DNA of 64,000 bases from PALSA-1296 sp038210275. GTDB lineage: Bacteria; Bacteroidota; Ignavibacteria; Palsa-1295. Both the position numbers and the translations under genes were made by a program. Where the stretch lies: positions 1 through 64,000 of the forward strand of contig JBBQWV010000008.1 in the NCBI GenBank assembly GCA_038210275.1. Reading direction: 5' to 3'. Below, piece after piece: positions 33,505 through 41,890 of the stretch. The stretch's first letter is position 1. The number at the start of each line of letters is the position of its first letter. The notes beneath the pieces are model-generated. The model was given only the letters and a program-made list of their open reading frames with translations, made no database searches and had not been told where the DNA came from.

Positions 33505-33640
33505 CTTCCCGCGTCTTTTCCATGAAGGCTCTAAATTGCTTCGGCAGGATTTAGCACCTTGACTCGCACTCTTTCGGATCCAACTGTTGCCACAGCTTCA
33601 CAGGACCTGTCCCTAAGCTATTCTTCTTGAGAACGTGAAG
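33505..33640 (-). promoter_or_regulatory. SAM-I-like (S-box) riboswitch, no gene downstream
   Basis: On the minus strand, reading down from about 33640, the core of the S-box aptamer is seen: CTCAAGA, then AGCTT-AGGGACAGGTCCTGTGAAGCT (P2 with its loop), GTGGCAAC, and AAGGTGCTAAATCCTGCC (the hallmark J3/4-P4). P3 and P1 pair only weakly, so it may be decaying. Downstream (below 33505) there is no gene on this strand: the first ATG reads only nine codons to a stop, and the next stretch is antisense to the zinc-ribbon gene. This occupies most of the 306-base gap 33435-33740; nothing else was seen in it. Confidence 0.6.
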
Positions 33641-33740
33641 ATAACCTCCCGGATGCGATTTAAAGTTTTCGGCTCATGTAACTAATACTTTGATCAGGTG
33701 TTTTTAATCAGACATCAGTCATGCTCAATAAAATACGATC

Positions 33741-35402
33741 ATGAGAACCAAATATCCGATATTTTTTTTTCTTTTACTAATCTTTCCGCCGCCGATTATG
33801 GCACAGTGGAACATAGTTGCCGCTGATCTTCTAGCAACCGGGAAGTGCGGCGGAATGTCATTCAAAGATGGAATTCTCTGGATTGCATCGGAAAACGAAG
33901 TATGGATGTCAAAAGACACAGGTAATACGTGGACTCAGCGTGGGAATATCAATTCGATCGGAAATACTTTTCAGGCCTATGATTGCAATTTCTTTGACTC
34001 GCAGAACGGTATCATTGCAACATCAAGTGGCTTTTATCAGACAAAGGATCAAGGGTTTGATTGGTATAAATTAACTGTCGGTCCTCTTGGTCATTCCGCT
34101 TGTTTCGGAGCGACGCCCGATATCGTTTCAGTATGTTCGGTTCGTGACTGGGATATTACAACCGATGGCGGGATCACATGGGCTACTGTCATTTCGGGTA
34201 AGAAACAAGAACTCGAGAAAGTACTCTACCTCAAGGAAGGTATATTCGAATGTTTTGGTATGACCTCGACCGGGGGGCACATCTTTAGTACTTCAGATAA
34301 TGGAGTCACCTTCGAGCAACATACCGGAACTCCGGATTTTGATTCCTGGAGTTTCGACGTTGATTCTTCCGATCATCATCGTATATATCTTGTCAATGAA
34401 GATGTTCTCGCTCCGTCAGATGCTTTTTCACAACTATTTCTTTCAACTGATGACGGTTTATCTTTTCAAACACCCTTTTCTCGTCCGCTTAACTTTTTTT
34501 CCGGTTCGATTGCGCAGGCATGCAATGCGATCTATTGTCCAACGATTACTGACGGAATCTATCGTTCTACCGATCATGGAATGACTTGGCAATCTGTCGG
34601 CGGACCGAATTGCAGTGTCGATACGAGGCTTATTTCAGCTATCACGGATAATATTGTGATTGTCGTTGATGATCAGGGAAATGTTTGGAAGACGACAACG
34701 GGCGGAAATGGGGGCAGGGTACCGGACTTAGGGAATATTCGTAGTATGGATATTACAGCAGATACTATCGGTGGAACAATCTATCTTCCGATCATTATTC
34801 CATCCGGCTATAAGCTCAGCGATATTATGCTATCGATGCATTTTGATACTTCCATTCTGGTGTATCAGGGAGCTTTTCTTAATGGAAAAAATATTACGGA
34901 TATATCAATGCCAGGATTAGCAAAGCTTCATATTGATAACACTTCTACGGTTCAAGATGATAGTATGATCATCTATGCTGCGTTCAAATATTTCCCGAAT
35001 AATAATCCATGCACGACGGTGCTCTTCGATTCCATCAGCATTGCTTCAAGTGGTCTTAGGTGTGCTTCCATAATCACTACATTCTCTGCGAAGATTTGCT
35101 CAAATATGGGATGCTCCGCTGCAATGTTGAGTAACTATCTAAGATATGGGAAGGCACCACAATTATCTATCGTCCCAAATCCTTCCTCAGGTTTTGCATC
35201 TATTCATTCGGATATGAATATCGGTGAAGCTGAAATTGAAGTATATGATATTCTCGGAGAATTGAAGATGAAGTTCGAAGATGTTCTCAGTTCTTCCCAC
35301 TCAACGACGTTTGATATTTCAGGATTGCCGTCGGGTTTATATTCTATACGTGTCCGCGAAGGGGGGAATGTGATGTCACTACGGATGATGCATACGAGAT
35401 AA
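33741..35402 (+). CDS. Secreted T9SS beta-propeller-like protein (Ycf48/BNR type)
   Basis: The 553-residue protein has a signal peptide (ending near IMAQ) and repeats of the BNR/photosystem-II-assembly type: W-x-S-K-D-T-G-N-T-W-T, YQTKDQGFDWYKL, WDITTDGGITWATV, YRSTDHGMTWQSVGG. These form a beta-propeller-like fold of unknown ligand. A middle domain (about 330-450) precedes a T9SS sorting domain (IVPNPSSGFASIHSD...GLYSIRVREGG). Exported and surface-attached by inference. The start is ATG 33741. Confidence 0.8.
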   Translation: MRTKYPIFFFLLLIFPPPIMAQWNIVAADLLATGKCGGMSFKDGILWIASENEVWMSKDTGNTWTQRGNINSIGNTFQAYDCNFFDSQNGIIATSSGFYQTKDQGFDWYKLTVGPLGHSACFGATPDIVSVCSVRDWDITTDGGITWATVISGKKQELEKVLYLKEGIFECFGMTSTGGHIFSTSDNGVTFEQHTGTPDFDSWSFDVDSSDHHRIYLVNEDVLAPSDAFSQLFLSTDDGLSFQTPFSRPLNFFSGSIAQACNAIYCPTITDGIYRSTDHGMTWQSVGGPNCSVDTRLISAITDNIVIVVDDQGNVWKTTTGGNGGRVPDLGNIRSMDITADTIGGTIYLPIIIPSGYKLSDIMLSMHFDTSILVYQGAFLNGKNITDISMPGLAKLHIDNTSTVQDDSMIIYAAFKYFPNNNPCTTVLFDSISIASSGLRCASIITTFSAKICSNMGCSAAMLSNYLRYGKAPQLSIVPNPSSGFASIHSDMNIGEAEIEVYDILGELKMKFEDVLSSSHSTTFDISGLPSGLYSIRVREGGNVMSLRMMHTR

Positions 35403-35531
35403 GTTTTTTAAGTCATAAAAATATAATCTTCCCGTAACACACTTTTGTCCGGTTTTTTGTTATTCATTCGTCTTAGAGAAGACGATTACAGCACTGAAAA
35501 CATTTTTCACTTATTAAATTGATTTACGATC

Positions 35532-35918
35532 ATGGATAAAAATTCAAATTCTTTGAACTGGTTTGAGATTCCGGCAACGGATATTACTCGCGCACAAAAA
35601 TTCTACGAAACGGTATTTGACATCTCGATGATGCCGTTGCCTGAAATGATGGGCATGAAGATGACAGGCTTTCCTGCGGATATGGGTAACGGCAAAGCCG
35701 TCGGTGCTTTGGCGCAAAGCCCACAACATACACCGGGTACGAACGGTGTTGTCATATATCTCAATGCCAACCCGGCAATTCAACCCGTCGTTGATCGCGT
35801 CGAAGCTGCCGGCGGAAAAGTTGTCATGCCAACGATGGATATCAGCCCGGAGATCGGCAAGATGGCGTTCATCATTGATACCGAAGGCAACAAGATAGGC
35901 ATTCATGCGCAGGCATAA
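35532..35918 (+). CDS. VOC-family (glyoxalase-like) protein
   Basis: The 128-residue protein shows two beta-alpha-beta-beta-beta halves: NWFEIPATDITRAQKFYETVFDISM and GVVIYLNAN...VDRVEAAGGKVVMPTMDI, ending in FIIDTEGNKIGIHAQA. This is the vicinal oxygen chelate fold of small dioxygenase/glyoxalase-like proteins, with no clear substrate. Metal ligands are not evident in the usual H/E positions except the Glu in 'ExxxIGIH'-like. It stands alone and is followed by a strong terminator. Confidence 0.8.
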   Translation: MDKNSNSLNWFEIPATDITRAQKFYETVFDISMMPLPEMMGMKMTGFPADMGNGKAVGALAQSPQHTPGTNGVVIYLNANPAIQPVVDRVEAAGGKVVMPTMDISPEIGKMAFIIDTEGNKIGIHAQA

Positions 35919-35950
35919 ATGATCGCGATTCGTAAGCCGTAAATTTCAAA

Positions 35951-35984
35951 ACAAAACCGCACGATACTGTGCGGTTTTGTTTTA
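35951..35984 (+). terminator. Terminator after the VOC gene
   Basis: A perfect 12-base stem ACAAAACCGCAC-GATACT-GTGCGGTTTTGT (35951-35980) followed by TTTA. The A-rich left arm and T-rich right arm mean it may work in both directions. Confidence 0.85.
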
Positions 35985-36041
35985 CCATCCCAGAAAAAAG
36001 GCAGCTACCACAGGTTAGAGGCGAGTTCCTTGCGGATGTGT

Positions 36042-36049
36042 TATATTTG
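36042..36049 (+). promoter_or_regulatory. Bacteroidota -7 element for the ferredoxin gene
   Basis: TATATTTG at 36042-36049 matches TAnnTTTG. Transcription would start near 36056. AAGGAGAT at 36066-36073 then serves as RBS for TTG 36080. The -33 TTG is not convincing. Confidence 0.55.
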
Positions 36050-36079
36050 TATTCCAAACTTTAAGCAAGGAGATATCAA

Positions 36080-36772
36080 TTGTCACACGATAATACCGGG
36101 AAATCAAGTCTTGAGCGTCATAATGAGGAGATGAGAGTTGGCGGGTTATCCCGCTGGTTCTTTGGTACAACGGGCGGAACCCCGCTCCCTGTCTATGCTC
36201 CGCCCCACCATCATGATCACGACGACCAGCAGGTCAGCGAGGCGTATGCCACATTCTTCAAGGATAATCCTGAAAAGACTGATGAAGAATATCAGAAGAT
36301 TCGCAGAGACCGAACAGTCAATGCCGACCTGAAAGATTTTCCGATTCCCTCAGGTTACGCTCCGGTGACGTTTATCGAAGACGATGTGATCGTCGTCGCG
36401 CCGATCGGTTCGAATCTTCGTCAGATCGCACTCGATAATAATATTCAGATCTATGGCGATGTGATGCAGCTTCTCAATTGCCGCGGTCTTGGGCTTTGCA
36501 CATCATGCCGCGTTTCTGCTGATCCGAACGATGCGCTTACTCCCCCAAATGCAATGGAGAAAGTCCACCTGATCCGTGATAATCCGAAGTACCGCTTGAG
36601 CTGTCAGTGTGAAGTGTTGGGACCTGTGAAGATCAGCACAAAGCCTGCTAAAGATTATGGCAAAGTTATGAATAACTTTGTGCGTAATGCTTCGCTGCTT
36701 GGATTTTTCTCAGTCATTATGCTGGTGTTGCTGCTTGTCATCGGCTTCGATGTCGTCGGGAAGTGGTTTTAA
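36080..36772 (+). CDS. Membrane-anchored [2Fe-2S] ferredoxin
   Basis: The 230-residue protein has a polar N-terminal region with a His/Asp patch (PPHHHDHDDQQ, about 41-51). A plant-type ferredoxin domain follows, with TFIEDDVIVVAPIGSNLRQIALDNNI, C134-x5-C140-x2-C143 and C175 or C177 as cluster ligands. A C-terminal transmembrane helix (LLGFFSVIMLVLLLVIGFDVVGKWF, about 206-230) anchors it so that the ferredoxin faces the cytoplasm. The partner is not adjacent. The start is TTG 36080 with AAGGAG 7 bases upstream, one of the few strong RBS in the window. Confidence 0.8.
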   Translation: MSHDNTGKSSLERHNEEMRVGGLSRWFFGTTGGTPLPVYAPPHHHDHDDQQVSEAYATFFKDNPEKTDEEYQKIRRDRTVNADLKDFPIPSGYAPVTFIEDDVIVVAPIGSNLRQIALDNNIQIYGDVMQLLNCRGLGLCTSCRVSADPNDALTPPNAMEKVHLIRDNPKYRLSCQCEVLGPVKISTKPAKDYGKVMNNFVRNASLLGFFSVIMLVLLLVIGFDVVGKWF

Positions 36773-36796
36773 GATGACTTGATAATCGAGTTTCGA

Positions 36797-36824
36797 AGAA
36801 AAGGCGGTTTATACCGCCTTTTCA
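36797..36824 (+). terminator. Terminator after the ferredoxin gene
   Basis: GAAAAGGCGGT-TTAT-ACCGCCTTTTC forms a stem of about 11 bases with TTTT in its right arm, 25 bases after the stop. Confidence 0.75.
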
Positions 36825-36855
36825 ACTTTATGGGGTTGAAAAATGTTTGAGATAA

Positions 36856-36978
36856 GTGTCATTGCGAGGAGGGCTTTAGCCCGACGAAGCAATCCCCTCA
36901 AGTAATTGTAGCGATTGAGAGTCTAAAACAATTTAGGGGATTGCTTCGTCGTTGCTTCGCAACTCCTCGCAATGACAC
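36856..36978. repeat. Interspersed palindrome, class I (copy 4)
   Basis: The arms GTGTCATTGCGAGGAG / CTCCTCGCAATGACAC and GAAGCAATCCCCT / AGGGGATTGCTTCGTC match copies 1 and 6 closely. It lies just upstream of the tRNA-Arg gene. Confidence 0.85.
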
Positions 36979-36986
36979 CTAACTCC

Positions 36987-37060
36987 GGTCTCGTAGTTCA
37001 GTTGGATAGAACATCAGTTTCCTAAACTGAGTGTCACAGGTTCGAGTCCTGTCGAGACCA
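36987..37060 (+). tRNA. tRNA-Arg (CCT)
   Basis: Acceptor GGTCTCG pairs with CGAGACC; D-arm GTTC...GAAC; anticodon arm TCAGT-TTCCTAA-ACTGA gives anticodon CCT; T-arm with GGTTCGAGTCC. Decodes AGG as arginine. No CCA is encoded. It follows a class I palindrome by 8 bases. Confidence 0.93.
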
Positions 37061-37070
37061 CTTAAAAGCA

Positions 37071-37143
37071 ATCGTTAGTTATTAGTCGTTAGCGGAAAGC
37101 TTCAATGATTGTTAACGACTAAAGACTAACGACTAATAACTAC
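37071..37143. repeat. AT-rich hairpin spacer (class III)
   Basis: TAGTTATTAGTCGTTAG (37076-37092) and its reverse complement (37125-37141) are a perfect 17-base inverted repeat, with related words (GTTAACGAC, TAAAGACTAAC) between. It lies between tRNA-Arg and the epimerase gene and matches the phrase style of the spacer after clpX. Confidence 0.65.
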
Positions 37144-37146
37144 TCT

Positions 37147-37548
37147 ATGACTAAACGTATCTCACATCTTGGCATCGCCGTAAAAGATCTTGTATCATCG
37201 GAGGCGCTTTTTGCAAAGCTTCTTGGTGGTGAGAATATTCACCATGAAGTAGTTGAAGATCAAGGAGTAAGCATTGCGTCGTTCAAAGTCGGTGAAAGCA
37301 TTATAGAGCTTACAGCTTCGACGAGGGAAGACTCTTCCATCGCAAAATTTATCGCAAAACGCGGCGAGGGGATTCATCACTTGGCGCTGGAAGTTGATGA
37401 CGTTGCAAGCGAACTTACGAGATTAAAAGCTGAAGGTATTCAACTCATTGATGAATCACCAAAACTCGGAGCGCATGAAATGCTGATTGCATTTCTGCAT
37501 CCGAAATCAACGAATGGAGTCCTTGTAGAGCTTTGTCAGAAGAGGTAG
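37147..37548 (+). CDS. mce: Methylmalonyl-CoA epimerase
   Basis: The 133-residue protein has the epimerase signature: HLGIAVKDLVSSEALFAKLLG, GVSIASFKVGESIIELTAST, GEGIHHLALEVDDVASEL and HEMLIAFLHPKSTNGVLVELCQ. His near the start (SHLGIAV), His in GIHHLAL and Glu near the end (VLVELCQ) are the usual metal ligands. It interconverts (S)- and (R)-methylmalonyl-CoA in propionate metabolism. The mutase genes are not in the window. uvrC starts 44 bases downstream. Confidence 0.88.
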   Translation: MTKRISHLGIAVKDLVSSEALFAKLLGGENIHHEVVEDQGVSIASFKVGESIIELTASTREDSSIAKFIAKRGEGIHHLALEVDDVASELTRLKAEGIQLIDESPKLGAHEMLIAFLHPKSTNGVLVELCQKR

Positions 37549-37591
37549 CCGCAGGTTTTAGCATGCACAGGCTACCGAGTAAACCTATACT

Positions 37592-39622
37592 ATGTCAGAT
37601 ACTTTTCCACTTCCAATTTACGATGGCGACGACTATCCGCCGCAGTTCGACGATGAAGCCGAACAGGAAGAGGATGCCTTTTATATTGCTGCCGAAGGTG
37701 AACAATTTCATCTTGCCGTCACGATTGATGATTTTACTTTAGAAGAGCGTTTGGAGTCACTTCCCAAATCTCCAGGAGTGTATCAATTCAAGAATGCTGC
37801 CGGAAAAGTTATCTATGTCGGCAAAGCAAAAATTCTTAAGAATAGAGTCCGCTCATATTTTCAGAATTATGCTCGCGGTGTAGGCGATGCAAAGTTTCGA
37901 GCTTTGGTCGAGAAGATCGCAGATGTTGAATTGCTTCTTACTGATAGTGATGTGGAAGCTTTGATCTTAGAAAATACCCTTATCAAAAAGTTGAAGCCGC
38001 GGTATAATGTGATGCTCAAGGATGATAAGACGTATCCTTGGGTTGTTGTGACGAACGAGCCATATCCAAGAGTTTTTACAACCAGAAGAAAGCGCCATGA
38101 TGGTTCAAAGTATTATGGACCTTATACCGAAGCACTATATCTTCGTTATCTGATGCGCACGTTGAGGGAAATATTTCCGATCAGAACATGCTCCTTCGAT
38201 ATTGATGATAATTTTATTGCGCGGAAGAAGACGAGAGTATGTTTGGAATATCATATTAAACGCTGCGAAGGACCGTGTGAAGGACTTGTTTCGCAAGAGC
38301 ATTATACGGCGATGATCAAGAAGGTGAAGCAATTGCTCACCGGTAGGACAAAAGATGTTGAGAAAGAATTGCGAGAGGAGATGTTGCGCCTTTCATCCGA
38401 AATGCAATTTGAAAAAGCTGCTGAGAGACGCGACCAGCTTGCCGTGCTCACCGATTACGTAAGTAAGCAGAAAGTTGTAAGTGAAGAGCAATCCGACCGC
38501 GATATTTTTGCCATAGCTTCTGAAGAAGACGATGCTTGCGGAATCGTCTTCAAGGTTCGTGACGGAAAGATCACCGGCAAGCAGCAGTTTTTCTTTTCCA
38601 ATGTTGAGGGAAAAGAGCAGGAAGAAATCCTTGAAGCTTTGCTTGAGCGTTATTATTCCGTTGCCGATTATATTCCCGAAGAAATTTTTCTTCCGATAGA
38701 GCTTTCCGATCCCGATACCTTCGAAGCGTGGCTTGCACGAAGAACCCGCGAACTATCCAACGATGAAGATGCAGGAGCGATGAAACCTCCGAAGCTCATC
38801 GTACCAAAGATCGGAGAAAAAGTAAAACTTATTTCGATGGTGCAATCGAATGCAAAATTTTTGCTTGGCGAAATAAAAATTCAGAAGTTGAAGCAAGATG
38901 ACTTTGTACCACATGTTCTGAAAGCGTTGCAGCGCGATCTGCACTTAAAGAAACCGCCTCGTCATATTGAATGCTTTGATAACTCCCATTTTCAAGGATC
39001 GGAGACAGTAAGTTCGATGGTGTATTTTGAAAATGCAAAGCCCAAGAAATCAGAATACCGAAAATATAAGAATAAAACTGTCGAGGGTATTGACGATTTT
39101 GGGTCAATGAAGGAAGTTGTGTATCGAAGATATGCAAAGCTTCTTCAAGATAACTCAGAGCTTCCTGATCTGATAGTCATTGATGGCGGCAAAGGACAAT
39201 TATCAAGCGCCTACGAAATTCTGACAGAATTAAAGTTGACGCATATTCCAGTCATCGGACTTGCGAAGCGATTAGAAGAAATTTTTGTTGTTGGCAGTTC
39301 GGATTCGCTTTTATTGCCGAAGTCGTCGAGTAGTTTACGATTACTTCAGCAAATTCGCGATGAGGCACATCGATTTGCGATCACATTCCATCGTTCATTA
39401 CGCGATAAGCGAACATTACAAACGGAGCTGACGCAAATCCCCGGCATTGGAAAGAAGAAAGCAATGAAGCTACTTGAAGAATGCGGATCGGTTGAAGGCG
39501 TGCGGCATACATCAGAGCCTGAATTAGTTAACCTTGTAGGACTTCAGGCAATGAAGAAGATCGTTGAATATTTCAAAGAACAAGAAGCAATTGGAGCACA
39601 GGAAAATATCGCTGCCGAGTAA
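37592..39622 (+). CDS. uvrC: Excinuclease ABC subunit C (UvrC)
   Basis: The 676-residue nucleotide-excision nuclease makes both incisions. Domains are GIY-YIG (SPGVYQFKNAAGKVIYVGKAK, about 64-84), UVR/coiled region (EEMLRLSSEMQFEKAAERRDQLAVLTD), an RNase H-like C-terminal domain (HIECFDNSHFQGSETVSSMVYF...DLIVIDGGKGQLSSA) and helix-hairpin-helix motifs (QTELTQIPGIGKKKAMKLLEECG). It has an extra acidic N-terminus of about 50 residues. Its 3' end overlaps tsaD. Confidence 0.95.
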   Translation: MSDTFPLPIYDGDDYPPQFDDEAEQEEDAFYIAAEGEQFHLAVTIDDFTLEERLESLPKSPGVYQFKNAAGKVIYVGKAKILKNRVRSYFQNYARGVGDAKFRALVEKIADVELLLTDSDVEALILENTLIKKLKPRYNVMLKDDKTYPWVVVTNEPYPRVFTTRRKRHDGSKYYGPYTEALYLRYLMRTLREIFPIRTCSFDIDDNFIARKKTRVCLEYHIKRCEGPCEGLVSQEHYTAMIKKVKQLLTGRTKDVEKELREEMLRLSSEMQFEKAAERRDQLAVLTDYVSKQKVVSEEQSDRDIFAIASEEDDACGIVFKVRDGKITGKQQFFFSNVEGKEQEEILEALLERYYSVADYIPEEIFLPIELSDPDTFEAWLARRTRELSNDEDAGAMKPPKLIVPKIGEKVKLISMVQSNAKFLLGEIKIQKLKQDDFVPHVLKALQRDLHLKKPPRHIECFDNSHFQGSETVSSMVYFENAKPKKSEYRKYKNKTVEGIDDFGSMKEVVYRRYAKLLQDNSELPDLIVIDGGKGQLSSAYEILTELKLTHIPVIGLAKRLEEIFVVGSSDSLLLPKSSSSLRLLQQIRDEAHRFAITFHRSLRDKRTLQTELTQIPGIGKKKAMKLLEECGSVEGVRHTSEPELVNLVGLQAMKKIVEYFKEQEAIGAQENIAAE

Positions 39623-40616
39623 TGGTACTATTTTAGGAATCGAAAGCTCCTGCGATGAAACAAGCGCAGCGATCTTACGCGGCTCAGAACTTGCTTCGGT
39701 GATAATTTCATCACAACTTTTCCATAACAGATTCGGCGGCGTTGTTCCGGAGCTTGCATCTCGTGCTCATATTAGATCGGTCATTCCAATAGTCGAAGAA
39801 TCTTTTTTAAAAACCGGAATTGCTCCAAAAGATATTTCTGCAATTGCCGTAACATATGCTCCCGGTTTAATGGGAGCGCTTCTCGTCGGTTTGAATTTTG
39901 CAAAAGGTTTAGCGCTCTCTTTACAAATTCCTCTTGTCGGAGTTCATCATATCGAAGCACATATTTTCAGCGCTTTGCTTGAAGAGGAGAAACCGGAGTT
40001 GCCGTTCCTTGCACTGGTTGTTTCCGGTGGGCATACTTTGCTTGTACTCGTTGAAGATATTGGAAGATATAAAGTCATCGGAAAAACTTTGGATGATGCA
40101 GCAGGCGAAGCATTTGATAAAGTTGGCAAGATGATGGGAATGGGTTATCCTGCGGGACCGATCATTGATAAGTTAGCAAAGACAGGTGATGCTGCATTCG
40201 TAAAATTCCCGCGATCAATGCTGAACGATGACACGTTGAATTTTAGTTTTAGCGGAATAAAAACTTCTGTATTATATTTTCTGCGTGATGATCCCAATAT
40301 CCTGCAAGAGCATTCAGCAGATATTGCGGCATCGTTTCAGCAGGCTGTTGTTGATGTACTTGTCGGGAAGACGATTCGTGCTGCAAGAGAATACAATATC
40401 CGTGACATCGTCTGCGTTGGCGGAGTAAGCGCAAATAGTTTGCTTCGAGAACAATTTAGAATTATGTGCGAGAAAGAAAAGATGAGATTCTTTTCTCCTC
40501 GTCCGCTACTTTCAACCGATAATGCTGCGATGATCGCCATGCTCGGAGCATTAAAACTTGATCGCGGCATCGTAAGCGATCTCTCACTTTGTGCTCAGGC
40601 ACGCGTTCCACTCTAA
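39564..40616 (+). CDS. tsaD: tRNA threonylcarbamoyladenosine transferase TsaD
   Basis: The ASKHA-fold enzyme transfers the threonylcarbamoyl group to A37 of tRNAs reading ANN. Motifs are ILGIESSCDETSAAIL, HHIEAH (metal), VVSGGHTLLV, DDAAGEAFDKVGKMMG, NFSFSGIKTS and STDNAAMIAMLG. The start is uncertain: TTG 39564 gives 350 residues and TTG 39591 gives 341, and both lie inside uvrC. No ATG lies between them and the conserved start, so overlap with uvrC is real. It overlaps rsmB by one base (TAATG). Confidence 0.92.
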   Translation: MNISKNKKQLEHRKISLPSNGTILGIESSCDETSAAILRGSELASVIISSQLFHNRFGGVVPELASRAHIRSVIPIVEESFLKTGIAPKDISAIAVTYAPGLMGALLVGLNFAKGLALSLQIPLVGVHHIEAHIFSALLEEEKPELPFLALVVSGGHTLLVLVEDIGRYKVIGKTLDDAAGEAFDKVGKMMGMGYPAGPIIDKLAKTGDAAFVKFPRSMLNDDTLNFSFSGIKTSVLYFLRDDPNILQEHSADIAASFQQAVVDVLVGKTIRAAREYNIRDIVCVGGVSANSLLREQFRIMCEKEKMRFFSPRPLLSTDNAAMIAMLGALKLDRGIVSDLSLCAQARVPL

Positions 40617-41890
40617 TGCAAAAAGTCAGTCTTGTTGGTCATATCATTGAAGCGTATTCGGAATTTGCAAAAAACTCCGATGTTCCGGCAGATGCCGTAC
40701 TCCGCAGATTTTTTCTTAACAGAAAATATCTCGGCTCCGGTGATCGGCGTGCGATCGCAACTGCATATTTTGCAGCAATTAAAAATTTTCTCAGATTAGA
40801 GGCACTTGCTCAGGATGCTTTCCCGACTGATGTTCACAAACCCGAACTCGTTATCTCTGCATATTTTATTGTCTTTGAAAATGAAGAGCCGGAAAAAATG
40901 CGGCTCTATCTCACCGAACTTCCGAATGAATTCAACAGCGATTACCCACGTCAAGCATTCGCTGCAATGGCAGATCGTAACCGCGAAGAGTTGCGACTTG
41001 GCACTTTGCCAAATGACGAACGACTCTCGATCTTGCATTCTTTTCCGTTATGGTTTATCAAAGAAATTCAGAAAGAATACGATGATGAAAAGATTGAGCC
41101 ATTACTTATTTCGTTAAACTCCGAAGCTCCGACAGTTATGAGAGTCAACACTCTCGTTACAACTCGAGATGAACTTCGCAAAGAACTTGCTGATGCCGGA
41201 ATTGAGACAGAGCTATCGAAAATTTCAGAAGATGCACTTCTGCTTAATAAGCGATTGAACGTCTGGGATCTCCCGTCATTCAAACGAGGAGCATTCGAGA
41301 TTCAGGATGAAGCGAGCCAGCTTGTTGCGCAATTTGCTGATATTCATTCAAAGCGAATTAAAGTTCTTGATTCATGCGCCGGAGCTGGAGGCAAGACGCT
41401 ACATTTTTCTTCGCTGCTTGAGAATCAAGGAGAAATTTATGCAACTGATATTGATCCACGCAAATTAGAAGAGCTAAAGAAGCGGGTTGTTCGAAGTCAT
41501 TCACAGAATGTTCGTATTATTCCTCCGGATAAATATGATCAGTCGATAAAAGGCAAATCCAATTGGTTCGATATTGTATTGCTTGATGTGCCGTGCAGTG
41601 GGACAGGCACTCTTCGCCGCAATCCAAGTATCAAATGGAATCTGACCGAAGAAATGCTTTTAGAGCTTACTCAAAAACAACAGAGTATTCTTGAAGAGAA
41701 CATGTCATTAGTAAAACCCGGAGGAATTCTACTTTATGCAATATGCTCGCTTCTCAAATCCGAAGGCGAGGAGCAGGTCGGGTGGTTTTGCAAACAGCAC
41801 CCCGAATTTCATATAGAAGAAACAAAACGCACCCATCCGGAAACAGATGGGTGCGACGGTTTCTTTGCAGCACGATTAAGAAAAAGTTAA
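40616..41890 (+). CDS. rsmB: 16S rRNA (cytosine(967)-C5)-methyltransferase RsmB-like
   Basis: The 424-residue protein has an N-terminal NusB-like RNA-binding region (about 1-130) and a Rossmann methyltransferase domain: VLDSCAGAGGKTLHFSSLL (SAM), IYATDIDPRKLEELKKR, DVPCSGTGTLRRNPSIKW (catalytic Cys) and AICSLLKSEGEEQV. It ends HPETDGCDGFFAARLRK, usual for Sun/RsmB. It could be another m5C methyltransferase, but context and NusB-like N-terminus favour RsmB. Its stop overlaps that of the gene on the other strand (41887). Confidence 0.88.
   Translation: MQKVSLVGHIIEAYSEFAKNSDVPADAVLRRFFLNRKYLGSGDRRAIATAYFAAIKNFLRLEALAQDAFPTDVHKPELVISAYFIVFENEEPEKMRLYLTELPNEFNSDYPRQAFAAMADRNREELRLGTLPNDERLSILHSFPLWFIKEIQKEYDDEKIEPLLISLNSEAPTVMRVNTLVTTRDELRKELADAGIETELSKISEDALLLNKRLNVWDLPSFKRGAFEIQDEASQLVAQFADIHSKRIKVLDSCAGAGGKTLHFSSLLENQGEIYATDIDPRKLEELKKRVVRSHSQNVRIIPPDKYDQSIKGKSNWFDIVLLDVPCSGTGTLRRNPSIKWNLTEEMLLELTQKQQSILEENMSLVKPGGILLYAICSLLKSEGEEQVGWFCKQHPEFHIEETKRTHPETDGCDGFFAARLRKS

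Noticed and set aside
33494..33523. Short frame after the riboswitch as its regulated gene
   Set aside because: It stops after nine codons. An adjacent open stretch in another frame ends in a peptide-like sequence but lacks a start, so I report no gene.
41828..41855. Perfect hairpin CGCACCCATC...GATGGGTGCG at the end of rsmB
   Set aside because: It encodes the conserved C-terminal RsmB motif (HPxTDGCDGFF), so the pairing is most simply explained by coding; no T-run follows.
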